A stretch of DNA of 64,000 nucleotides. Source: Phoronis australis. Lineage: Eukaryota; Phoronida; Phoronidae. The position numbers and the translations under genes are program-made. Numbering within the stretch: the first letter of the stretch is position 1; each line of letters begins with the position of its first letter. The stretch is from positions 219,399 to 283,398 of the forward strand of contig NMRA01000037.1 of assembly GCA_002633005.1 (NCBI GenBank), in the 5' to 3' direction. This document shows, in pieces, positions 24,901 through 35,900 of this stretch. The notes beneath the pieces were generated by a model, which saw only the letters and a list, made by a program, of their open reading frames with translations, ran no database searches and was not told where the DNA came from.

Positions 24901-27900
24901 TACGAGTCGAGCTTTATATTACGTGTTGGTCTTAAACTTGACTTCATGTTGTGGGCCGTGGGCTTTAGGTCCAGTCCTTTCATCCTGTGGCCATGTGAAG
25001 GGAAAACTTCATTTTTTTCCGATATGCATTATAACCCCTTATGGAGAAATAATTTCATTGTTTTTAAATGTTTTTATTCCATGTCCAATTTACAGAATTA
25101 GCCAAGTTTGTAAGTCAAATTTCTTGGCAATGTGTAAGTTTAAACGTGCATTTCATCCTGTTTAGCTGGCTGAAGACAAAAGTTGAGTTAGGCCTTTTTC
25201 TCTCATAAAACCGTTCTCGTAATATTCCTTACCATTACCAACTCAAACCCCAGGCATTGCGTACATGCGCCAATTTCGAATTTGTAATTTTTGGGCTGGC
25301 CAATCGAAATAAACTCTGAATCATTATCTTGGGTTGCTGATGGTTTCAATGTTCCTATTGGTAACCAAAATGGAATCGTATCACGGTTATTACTATTATG
25401 AGACTAATTTTATCAGAACAAAAGGCTTAATTCGAGTTTCGTATTTATCTCAACTAAGTAAGGTGAAACGCAGTTTGAAACATGGGGACTTTTTACGTTT
25501 ATTAAATACAATAGTTTTTCATGTCAAAAACATAAATTCCTTCAAAACAGTCACAGAAGTGGTTTTCTACGTCTCCTGTGGGTTATGGCTCATGGCCTAT
25601 TGTTCTCCATGGCGTTGTGTCTCGGTACTGTAGTACTAATTGTTACATGAAGCAGCTCTCTATTGTTTCCTACAGGCGCGTGGTGAAGAAGCAGTGAGGC
25701 AAGAGTTCCCCGATGCCATCATCCTCAGGCCAACAGATGTGTTTGGCACAGAAGATCGTTTCATATTGTACTACATCAATTCATGTAGGTTTGGGCTCTA
25801 CATCAGTTTATTTAGGTTTGGGCTCTACGTCAGTTTATCTAGGTTTGGGCTCTACATCAGTTTATTTAGGTTTGGGCTCTACGTCAATACGTACAATGTG
25901 TACCAGACCACTTGTACAATGTGTACCAGATCACTTGCAATTAAAGTTTGTTAATTTTGACTTTGTTTTCTTTTCCTCCTTGTCCAGCATTGAAGTGGTC
26001 AGAAACACATGTTATTGTGATCATTGATCATGAGTACGGATGTTGTATCAATTTTCACTTTTAATTATTTCTAGGGAGGAGAAGTCTAGGTATGATGCCA
26101 ATGTGGAAAAAAGGCCGTGCAACGATAAAGCAACCAGTCTTTGTAAGTCACTGACAATGTGTCCTCACTGTGCAGCACATTTTCCTGTCAATCCAGCATT
26201 CAGTTCTAATGGTGTGGCCTAACTGGTAGTTGTTGTGATGTCGTGTATTGAGTGACATACAGCTTTCAGTTTCTGCCTTGTTTTAGTATGATCAGTCCAT
26301 TTGTACATGTAGGTAGACACACACAGAGAGTCCATTTAGTAGAGGATAGTGCTAAATTTTGTACCTACTGTAAAATAATACCAATTAAGGACACACTATG
26401 GCGGAGTGGTGAATTTTTTCACAACTGATATACAGTACCAGAATGCTTTGCCTCATCCAAGTTCTGTGCCATTGCAGCCAACAGACAGTATGCTGGAAAA
26501 TGTGGACATACACAACAATGTTGAAAGCCTTTAGAAAATGAAAACAGTGTAATTTTGCCAATTATTTTTGTCCGAAATTGGCGAGATTTTATTGTTACTA
26601 GAAAAGCATTTGGTCTTGTGTCCTTTCTACTATTGTTTATGCCATACATGACCAAGGGCCTTCGTTGTAGATATGAAACTGAGGCACTGGTTTGTTTATA
26701 TGGCTTCGGCTTGATGATTGTCTAATTATCGGGGCTCATAGCTGAACATTGTCAACATTTGTTTTGAAGCTGCGTGTGTATGACAAAGATTCATCAGATC
26801 AATAAGAATCCTCATTCCACAAGTCATCTCATGAGTTCATGCATTCAATTATCCAAAACCACTACTTACTTCTTGTGGAAAAAATAACTCACGAAAAACA
26901 GTCTTTTTATCCCCCAAAATCCATGTAATATGGAACACGAGATGACTGGAAACCTTGTAAAATGTCAGTTATTGACGCACTGAACATAGCATCATAACTG
27001 AGTTGTCCGTTTTATCCTCCAGGTGTCAGACGTTGCTCAGGCTGTTATCAATGCTGTCCAGGATGTCGATGCTGCTGGCAAGACATTTGAAATAGCAGGG
27101 TGAGTAGTTCTAGTCCAGTCTCTTCTTTAGAATTTTGTAGCCAATGACGTGCTATGAATTATGCGGTATATATTTCTTCCCTGTTGTGCATGCTACTGTG
27201 ATTTCTTGTGAGCTATTTTGGTCATCAGCTGTGAAATATACAGCTTGTGAATCTGTTTTGTAGCGAGAATACTGTCACATACACAAGTCCAAAAACAGAG
27301 GACACCTTTTTATTTTGTTCAACAACATTGTCAATGGTAACTAACTATTTTGCTGTTTCTGTTCTTTGTATTCACAAAGCAAACATCGAGGTAGGTTTGT
27401 TTTAGCCAGTCATCAGCTGGTTTGATTTGGTTTCAGACCAGAGCGCTTTGTGTTGGCTGACTTAGTAGATTACTTATACAAGCACATGAGGTGGGAGGAA
27501 ATAGAGATAACCAACATTTTCCCTGGCTTCTGGTGAGTATTGCATATAGTGGGAGGGGCTTTAGTTCACCAAAATGTGTCCTAGTTCTCACAAGTGCTAC
27601 ACATGCAGGTGGGGTTGGATATCACCAACATTTTGCTGGCTTCTAATGGGTATTACCAGAACCTAAAGATCATCGCAAAAATTTCATTGCTTCTGGTGAA
27701 CCACACGTAGTGGAAGGGTCTTGAGATCAACATTGATCTTGGCTTTTGGTGAGGATCACATGTATTGGGAGGGGCTTGAGATCAACATTTATCCTTGCTT
27801 CTGGTGCGTATCATAAATGGTGGGAGGGGCTTGTGATTACCAACATTTATCCTGGCCTTTGGATAGGCTTACTGCGTAATTTGAGAACCAGTTTGATGCT

Positions 27901-29486
27901 CGTTATTTAGTGGAGAAAACTGGTTCTCAAAATGCGGGCACGTTATTTCAGACTAATACCGAGTACCAGTGTAAAAAATGAGTTGGACAGGCTTGATTTC
28001 CTCTAAAATCAGTTTTAGATATCTAGAATTTTGTTATTGGCGTTTTAAAATTTGTAGGTAAACAAGCTGTTGGGATTTTGGTAGTGGCATTTTTCATAAC
28101 ACAAAAACGGGTAGTGCAATGATAAACTCGGAGAAAATTTGGAACTATTTAAACATGTCTGCAACTGTCAAGTGATCCGTGATCAATTGTTTATATCCTG
28201 TTTCTAAAATATTCAAATACCATAAGAGTAACCCATTCCGGGAATTATGTTTGTTTTCCAGTAAATCGTGGTCATGACCTCCACTTCTGTTTTTGGTTCT
28301 GTTTTGAAAAACTATTATTGGTGTTTTTAGAGAAAAAAATAGTGTTTTCATCAAATTTTAGTACTTCAGCAAGTGTTTTTAGAAGCTTTGATGTCTCGAG
28401 ATCTTTTTACAACTGGGCAAATAACTTTATTTTGATGTGGAGATGTAAACAGGACTTTTTTGACTCACCTTCACATCAATTGTTGGTCTCATCTCACAAT
28501 TTGACAATATTTAGGTACAGAGAACATGATGTGAATTATCACTACTGCCCTTCAGTACTAAGGGTTGTGTGCTGTGGCCAATAGGTGGCGTGCAGACCAG
28601 ACTTAACAATGTTTGCAAATGATCACCAGTGTTGTTCACATTACAGGCTGAAGGCAGCCATTATGGCCATGAAACCATACGAGCCGACATTTTGTAAAGA
28701 CAGAATTGAGCGGGTACGTATTGAGAATCTAGCACCGAGTTTGAAAATGCCACTTTATGCAATGTTGGTGCAAGTATTTTTGTTGTTTGTGTGGAGTCCA
28801 GGGATGAGATTTTATGATTTTTTTACTTTCATTTTGGTGTTTACTGGCAGCTTGTCTATTCTGATCATGCTTGGAATTTAGATACCCAAACAAAAATCTT
28901 TTCCATGCCATTTGTATTGATTTTAACTGCACTTTGTCCTTTGCACGGCTCAGTCATGTCTCAATCATGCATTTCTAGGCCTGAAGGAATGTCTGTACTT
29001 GTTTTGAATTTGAACATAGCGTAGTGTCTGGCAAGTTACAAATGCAGATCACCTTTACATAACCGGTGATAGTAATTTTATGTTGTGTGCGCATACAGAT
29101 TGTCACATTTACTCGAAAATCCATTTTCTTGCACCATTTGCCGAAGAAACCTACAAAGTTAGCACCAAAATGCAGTGTGCTTTCAGCTTTTAACATGCGC
29201 GTTGGCTATTTTTTGTAGATGTTGCACATTTGTCCGAATATCTTAATACTAAACATGTTGTCATTTTTGTTGTAAATGGTTTGAAAAATCTTTACGATTA
29301 TTGCAGGAATATATAACCGATGTTCTCACTGGCTGTCCGACAATAGCTGATCTGGGAGTAGACAAATTGACCAGCATTATAGACAGAGCTGCGTACGAGA
29401 TTCGGCCTTACAGGAGATACAACTACTACGAAGCCGACGTTGGTGAATTCCCCACCCCGTCACCACCGCCCCTAGCCCAGGGCTAA
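18946..29486 (+). CDS. NDUFA9: NADH dehydrogenase (ubiquinone) 1 alpha subcomplex subunit 9
   Basis: Accessory subunit of respiratory complex I in the mitochondrial inner membrane, of the atypical short-chain dehydrogenase fold. Eleven exons join in phase: 18946-18985, 19778-19945, 20798-20895, 23776-23867, 24554-24716, 25676-25784, 26075-26142, 27023-27099, 27437-27532, 28647-28713, 29307-29486, giving 385 residues (human about 377). The first exon encodes [13 protein letters not shown], compatible with a mitochondrial presequence. The nucleotide-binding loop [17 protein letters not shown] is at residues 54-70. Other landmarks are [42 protein letters not shown] and [12 protein letters not shown]. 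The C-terminus is a proline-rich tail. Intron 2 holds a MITE, intron 3 a LINE, and introns 6 and 9 tandem repeats starting at or including the splice donor. Every intron used is GT-AG. Confidence 0.95.
20489..20737. mobile_element. MITE-like element in NDUFA9 intron 2
   Basis: About 250 bp with inverted termini: GGGCCCGTTCCAAGAAGCTG on the left against a right end whose complement reads GGTGCCCGTTCCAACAAAAT. The interior is rich in CTTAAG and TAAGTC words that pair with each other, giving a long fold-back. There is no coding capacity. Elements with CCCGTTCCA ends and AAGTC-rich interiors are common in marine invertebrate genomes; the exact family is not assigned. Confidence 0.65.
21128..23527 (+). 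mobile_element. 5'-truncated L1/Tx1-type LINE with intact RT frame and target-site duplication
   Basis: A 743-codon open frame (21151-23382) begins inside ORF2 just before the reverse-transcriptase domain. RT motifs occur in order: [22 protein letters not shown] (motif A), [13 protein letters not shown] (motif B), [11 protein letters not shown] (motif C; YADD codons at 21712-21723) and GLRPNVEKT (motif D). A C-terminal zinc knuckle follows, [18 protein letters not shown]. The endonuclease part and ORF1 are missing. A polyadenylation signal lies at 23488-23493, then a short A tail. The flanks share AAAGTTGCTAACAAAAA (21128-21144 and 23511-23527), the target-site duplication of target-primed insertion. 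It is inserted in sense in NDUFA9 intron 3. The unbroken frame indicates a young insertion. Confidence 0.92.
25787..25885. repeat. 27-bp minisatellite abutting an NDUFA9 splice donor
   Basis: The word AGGTTTGGGCTCTAC starts at 25787, 25814, 25841 and 25868, a strict 27-bp period with few differences. The first unit begins inside the donor of NDUFA9 exon 6 (GT at 25785). Later units carry TTAGGT or CTAGGT and so lack the GT donor. Because 27 is a multiple of three and no stops occur, reading through the intron would add repeats of nine residues. Confidence 0.85.
27500..27870. repeat. Degenerate tandem array built from the NDUFA9 exon 9 end and its donor
   Basis: The end of exon 9 (ACCAACATTTTCCCTGGCTT, then CTGGTGAGTAT and TGGGAGGGGCTT in the intron) recurs as five or six decayed copies, with the CTTCTGGTG-like junction near 27528, 27641, 27691, 27743, 27800 and 27857, mostly about 55 bp apart. 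Several copies retain GGTGAGG or GGTGCGT, which look like decoy donors. Confidence 0.75.
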
Positions 29487-29977
29487 TCAAGGACATTTGT
29501 TTAGAAACTGAGATGAGCTTTGCGTGAGCTATGGATAATAGACTGTGTTAATTTAAAGTGTACCACGGGGAGCTTTGCTGTGAATTTGCAAATCTAGTGT
29601 AGGTTTTCAATTCACATTTATTTACAGTGTGTACAAATATTACAGCTATATACATTGTGACACTGGAATGACTGGAAGTAGGATTGAATTAAACTTGTTT
29701 GTTGACAAAAATTTGGTATTATCATCACATTCAGCTATGATCAATAGCAGACGTTAATTACAGTATAGATTGAGTGAAAAATTAGAGTGATTGGACCAGC
29801 TTGAAACGCTGTATGTCCAGAAAAGGGTGAAAAGTCCTTGACAAGAAACATCTCATAACTTCGTTCATCAAATGTTCTCAGTTGTTGCAAAATTACTGCA
29901 GAATTTTCAGATTCGAAAAAATAAGATGTGCTAATACAATGAACGATTGAAACCATAGTTACCGGGTATATAAAATT
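29487..29977. other. Convergent intergenic space between NDUFA9 and DNAI7
   Basis: The two genes end tail to tail about 490 bp apart. The stretch must contain both 3' UTRs and polyadenylation signals. An ATTAAA-like word at about 29688 (+) is a candidate for NDUFA9. No other gene is visible. Confidence 0.45.
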
Positions 29978-32900
29978 TTAAGAGTAAACAAATAAGCGCG
30001 TGGCTTGCAGCATAGTCAACACAGCGTTGAAGAAATGGTAGTTTGAGTCGCGGACTTGAGCCATGCCCTTGAGTGACATAATCTCCTCGGCCATGTGATA
30101 CATATCCGCGTGAAACTGAAACGAACACAAAAAGCATACACAACTTTGATTTTCATCTTCATGTAAAGATTACGTTAATTCTAAAAATATGAAAAATAGA
30201 GCTAAAGCATTTTCGTGGGGGCAAAAAAATTGCAGGTAGCCTGGCATGTGTACCAGAGGTGCACAGGGCACTCAGACGTGCCCATTGCACTGATCGCTGT
30301 TTATTACTGTATAGTTAAAATTGAGAAGAGGACCTAGAGACCTGGTACTGCCCTGTTGTTAGAAATAGCGGGACAGATATAATTAGAAAGTTGTTTAATG
30401 ACATTAGTACTCAACTTTGTTTCAAAATTTGACTACTGGTAATACAGATGTTGCGAGCAACAAATTGTTTGAATGCTCAAAAGTACATGGGCTGAATCTA
30501 AAATAACCAAAATTGAGAACTACATTTTGTTTTATTATAAATATAACATTGTATTCCATATTCCAAAACCTGACGAAATTATTCTATGAATTATAGAAGT
30601 AACAATTAAGAATCCTTGCACTGTACTAAGATCGTGACATGATCCCCTTGTCGAATGTTGGAAACATTTCAAGTGAAATCCATGAATGTACTCGGGACAT
30701 GACAAGTTACAACAGCTTTGTGGTTAAATTGTATAATTCACTTATACAACAATTTCTAATGTCTTCAACATGTCTTGCCATACCTTAGTTTCTTCTGCCG
30801 GATCTTCAGAGAATTCCTCATCAAACTCAGTCACCCTCAACTTGTTACTACGCTTCCTAGTAATCATGAATAAAGCCCACTGGTCCTGAAAAGAAGACAG
30901 AGAGAGCATGAATTCACTAGAGATTGTAGATGGTTTGATACTAGAGAGAGACAACATCTATTTTATACTTCATAGCTGTCCTAGTTATTAACATTAGTTG
31001 CTGATGCCACCTGGTGGTTAAATACAGAGTGAACAAGGAAATGGCTGTCAAAAACTCTTCATGAGATAAATGTTGCAAGTAAAAGATCCATAACTTCAAT
31101 TTTGTTCTCAGAGTTGAAACAGAAACACACTGTACTGACTGCCTTCATGTGAACAACCAGCCAAAGTAATTGACTCAGTTCAGATACCATCAATGGGGAA
31201 CATTCTACATACAACAACTCTTTTTAGTTTTGTTTGACATCAGAAGTGTCTTTTGCTTGACCCGATTCTGGAGAGCAGGATTGGATGAATTGACAGGCAT
31301 GAAATACAATTTCATTCACAGACATTTGAAATGGACATTTTCATTTTTTGTGTGACGTTTTGTTGAATCTCCTCAGCATTGACAATCATGGCAGCATGCT
31401 GATTGCAAAGAACTGATGAAAATTTTAGGAAAATATCCTTACAAGATTGCGGAACACTCCACCAACTATCCAATCGCCATCAAGTGACGAGACATATTTC
31501 ATCATGTTGCCACTATATCGGAGAAAGGTTAGTGACAGTCTAATAGCAGTTCCTTTACTCACGTCTCCCAGGGGTTCATCCTTTAAGGACTCGGCAGCTT
31601 GCACAACGATCTTGTCATTACCAGCTTCGTTGTTCCATTTGGACCAACTATACCCCATCCCTGAAGCTGTCAATGCCATTTGTTCATATAGGCGACGCTC
31701 TGCTATCGGATCCTTGAGGAAAAATGGGAATTTAGTAGACATTAAAAATTCTTAGAAACACACACACACTGTTTACGGCAACATTATTGACAAGTCACGT
31801 ACAATATATATTGAACTACCCAGTTGCTGGTCATCAGTGCTATTGATTCTTCTGTACACTGATAGAGCAGTTGAAATGCAGAGAATCATTCTTCCCACTT
31901 CCAATGTTACAAACATGGCTAAAGTAATAACATGCGGTTAAAACTGAAACATGCCTAAGAGATTTCATTCAGATACATTTAACTTTCTTTGGTGAGGTCA
32001 ATGCCTATATGACATATTTCAATGGTCATTTACTTGAAATATGGCCTCTGTTTTCAAATTGGCGTCAAGCACTGTAACATAACTGTCACATTTATTTTCT
32101 TGCTCCCGCCAGATACTAACCTTTTCTTGAATGGAGACATACTTAGACGAGTCCTTGTTAGGGAAAAGGTTGACGCCTGCAGCTTTCATGGCTTTGATGA
32201 AGTCCTTCACATTATACCATGTGTCCCTGAGGTGACTCAGTTCAGTGTTCTCAGGCTTGCTCAGTTGACACTGGCCATCCTGAAGGAGAAAAGGTCAAGG
32301 TCAACCATGTTGTGTGTTTACTGACTAAGCATGCCAAGATTGAAAACTAGTAGATACTTAGAACGCCTTGAACACTGAATACACAGTATATGGCGTCGCA
32401 ACAATGACAAAGCCTTGTTCCTAGGAATTTGCCTGTTCCGCTTCTGACCTACCTTAAATCACTATAAAACTTTTACAGAATTGTAATTCAGAGATTCGCC
32501 ACGAAAGACAATACAACTGAAGTGAGACTGGAACTGAACAGCATTGATCAAGGATAAGTAAATCGCGAGTTCACTCGTGACTCAGAAGATTACACTTAGT
32601 TTTCCGACCAGATTTTGAAAACTGTGCAGGTACAAATTGACTACCAATATAATGAGAAAAACGTATACCTGTGACAAAAATCCTAAAAATGTTTGACGCA
32701 AAAATTTAGTAACCAACATTTTTCTTTTTCTTCACCAACAATTTTCCTTGAGTTCCTTCACGATTTCTGTGACAATCACAAAACGATAACTTCAACTGTC
32801 CTTTTGTCATTGTTGTTTTGAAAACTGACAAAGATAACTATAGGGCTCTTATCAGTTCTACTCCTCAGGTCTTCAGACATGAGTGTCCGAGGTCATGCCA

Positions 32901-35900
32901 CATACCTTTATCTCGATTTCCACTTCCACAATTGCAGCAATGATTGACAATACCGCCGCGTTCTGTCCACGCGGACGTAACTCCCATGACTGGAATGGCA
33001 TGTTGATGTGAGTGTCTTGTAGCAGAGTCAGTGGGCCAAAATAAGACGTGTTAAACTTAAGTAGTCTTGTAGCTGAAAGTATTATCATAATTATTATAAG
33101 TCATAGCAGTATCAAACAATTTTCTTTTCAGGGAAAGAAATGGTAAGAAGAGATGGTACAAAATAGAACAAATTTGGTCTAGATGCCAATCAAGAAGTTT
33201 GTAATGCACTTTCATCCATCAGTTAATACCGCAACAGGCTGGACTCTTCAATGTGAGTTGTTCTCCCAGATACCGCTGATGATCTGCAGTTACATTATAC
33301 TCTTGGAAAAGATTATAACATTTTAGAAATCACCAGAGATCAATATTTCTCAACTCAGTTTCCCGTGTTGATTGTTCAGGCACTGTTAAAACTTTCAGAT
33401 CAAGTCCTGATACCTGAGCTCACATAAGTTATCGCAGTAAGTTCACATTCACACATATTACTGAAAATTAATGCACTACCATTCCTTTTGCATTTTTTAA
33501 ATGTGACTTAATTCTTCTATTTTCAGTTTCTTTTTCTTTTTTGTCACCACAATCACAATCGTTCCTCAAGAAGAAGAGGTAGCCATGGTTACCAACCTTC
33601 ATCATAAGTAGGCTGGGAGAAGCCATCGAGTCGCCAGGTAAGTCCTTCTTCATCCCACCGGGCCACCTGGGGCTCTTCACAGAAATGAACATTGTCTGGC
33701 ATCCTGGACAAAACAGGAAACATCACAATTATGCACAGAACTAAATGCTAGACCTGTATGAATGTGTTCACATGCTTAATACTTTGCACGTTTAAGTTTG
33801 ACACCATGCTTTTTCAAGTGTACAATAAAAGCTCTTCAATTTAGAACACAAGATGGCATTAATCAAATTTTTGAATATACACAAACATTGGCAAAAATTT
33901 GACATCACCGTTAATGTGATTTGAACTGATGAAAAAACATTGGTAACTTTTTAACAATGCAATCGAGCTTAAAAAATGGAAAAGTGCACCACGATTTTAA
34001 CTACATAACCTTTATTGTCCTTTTCATTTGAAATGTGTCAAAAAGTAACACAAAAGCCAAGATATAACATTTAACAACAAACCAACTCATTTCTTCATAA
34101 TCAAATGACGTACGTCATGGTTATGCCAATAGGTGGCCGCTCATCCCGTTTTTTCTCTTCGTCTTTGTTTACTTTCACACCTTTCTCGTCATCTTCTGCC
34201 TCTTTCTGTTTCTGTTGAATCAGTTCAAGGTTGTTGTCGTCACATAAATAAGTCATGTAAGCCAGATTGTCTTTGTCCGGTACTGAAATGGTACACACAC
34301 CAAGTAAATGTTTCAGCTCGAAAACTGTCATACATTCGTTTTCCTTATAAGGAAATAGTTATTCCATAGTATTTGTCACCGCTGATACATGAAAAATATC
34401 AAGCAACTGAAAATACATGCAATCTGTCACTCTAGTCAACTCTACAGTATTTTGTTGTAATATGGTGAAAGAAAGGTATGACAGAGTTTTTCTCTCTCGG
34501 TAGAGATTAGTGGAAATGAATTACGCAGTATTTTTTGTGCAACAAATTTAGGGGACAAGCACAGTGGAATCACCCGAAAGCAAGAGAACACAAAAATGAG
34601 CTTCGGTAACGAATGACTTGGAAAAAACATGCTTTCAGGAGTGTCTTTTTCATCAACATGCTCATTTTCACACATTTGATTTGAATGAATCTCACATACT
34701 GCTCAACAATATTAATATTTTGGAGATGATGGCAGCGAGTAGGACATATATGTTTCCTCAACGAAAGTGAATGCAGACCGAAGATGCCAGCCCTTCTCCG
34801 AGCAGTTCATGTCACCTTTTATTTTTCCATGGATTGTGAATACATGCCAGAGGAATACTAATTACTGTATTGCCGCGTTTTTAGACCCATGGACCAATAT
34901 CCAAAATATTGCCATTTTTCGCGGCCTTTTTGTGGTTCCCTTTTTTGCGCATGCGCCTATGTTTCGCATACAAGCCCACATAATGTCCAATGCATAGGCC
35001 AAAACAATAATTTGCATACGGGCACACACGTTTTGACTACTGCTGTACCTCCTAATGGCAATTTTGTACGTTTGCCTTAGTATCTTTGGAGTTCCTTGGC
35101 ATACATTCAAAAAGAATTTTGTATTACCGCATTGCTGCAACTTTAAGGCCATGTGCCTATATCTGAAATAGTCATGTCTTTTTTCGCAGCTTTTTTACTC
35201 AAGTGGTTTGCATGTTGGCACATGCGCCTAAGTTCCGCATACAAGAGCTGTGTTCCACACAGATGCCGATGAGCCTAATGGCAAAGCAACTATGATAACA
35301 TGGAAAATGTCTCTGCAAGATAATAATGGATCTGTATTTTCCTTAAACGTAGGATCAAAGCGGCTTAATTTCCCCTTTAAGTGAGACAGTTCAGTTAATT
35401 TTTAATGCAATAAAGTCAGTAAATTGACTGGAAGATTGGGGATTAATTTGGGTGAAAAATTATAATTTCTTAATTTTAAAAAACTCTGAAATCGAACAGC
35501 TTTCTAAACATGTGAGATCTATGATTGTGATTTTGAATATTTGTCGATGATTAAGAAATTCATGGGAAATTACGCAAACACTTTTGTACAGAAAAATGTT
35601 CTTATTAAACTTAGTACTTACATTGTGTAATGACCCAGTTCCGAACGTTCTTTGGCTGAGGTGGTAAGTGAAGCAAGTGCAAGTACATGACGCCACCTAC
35701 AGGCGAATATGATCGTAGATCTACAGCATCTTCGTCTCCATCAAAGTCTTCCCACTCTTCGGGCTCTGAAGAATACAGATTAAAATTGTGTATGGCTTCT
35801 CGGACAATTTCACCATACGATAAGTTTGCACTGCACAGCTGAAAACAATATAATTGAAAAGTCTAATCTGATGCAGCAAATTTCAGTGGTTTCATGCAAT

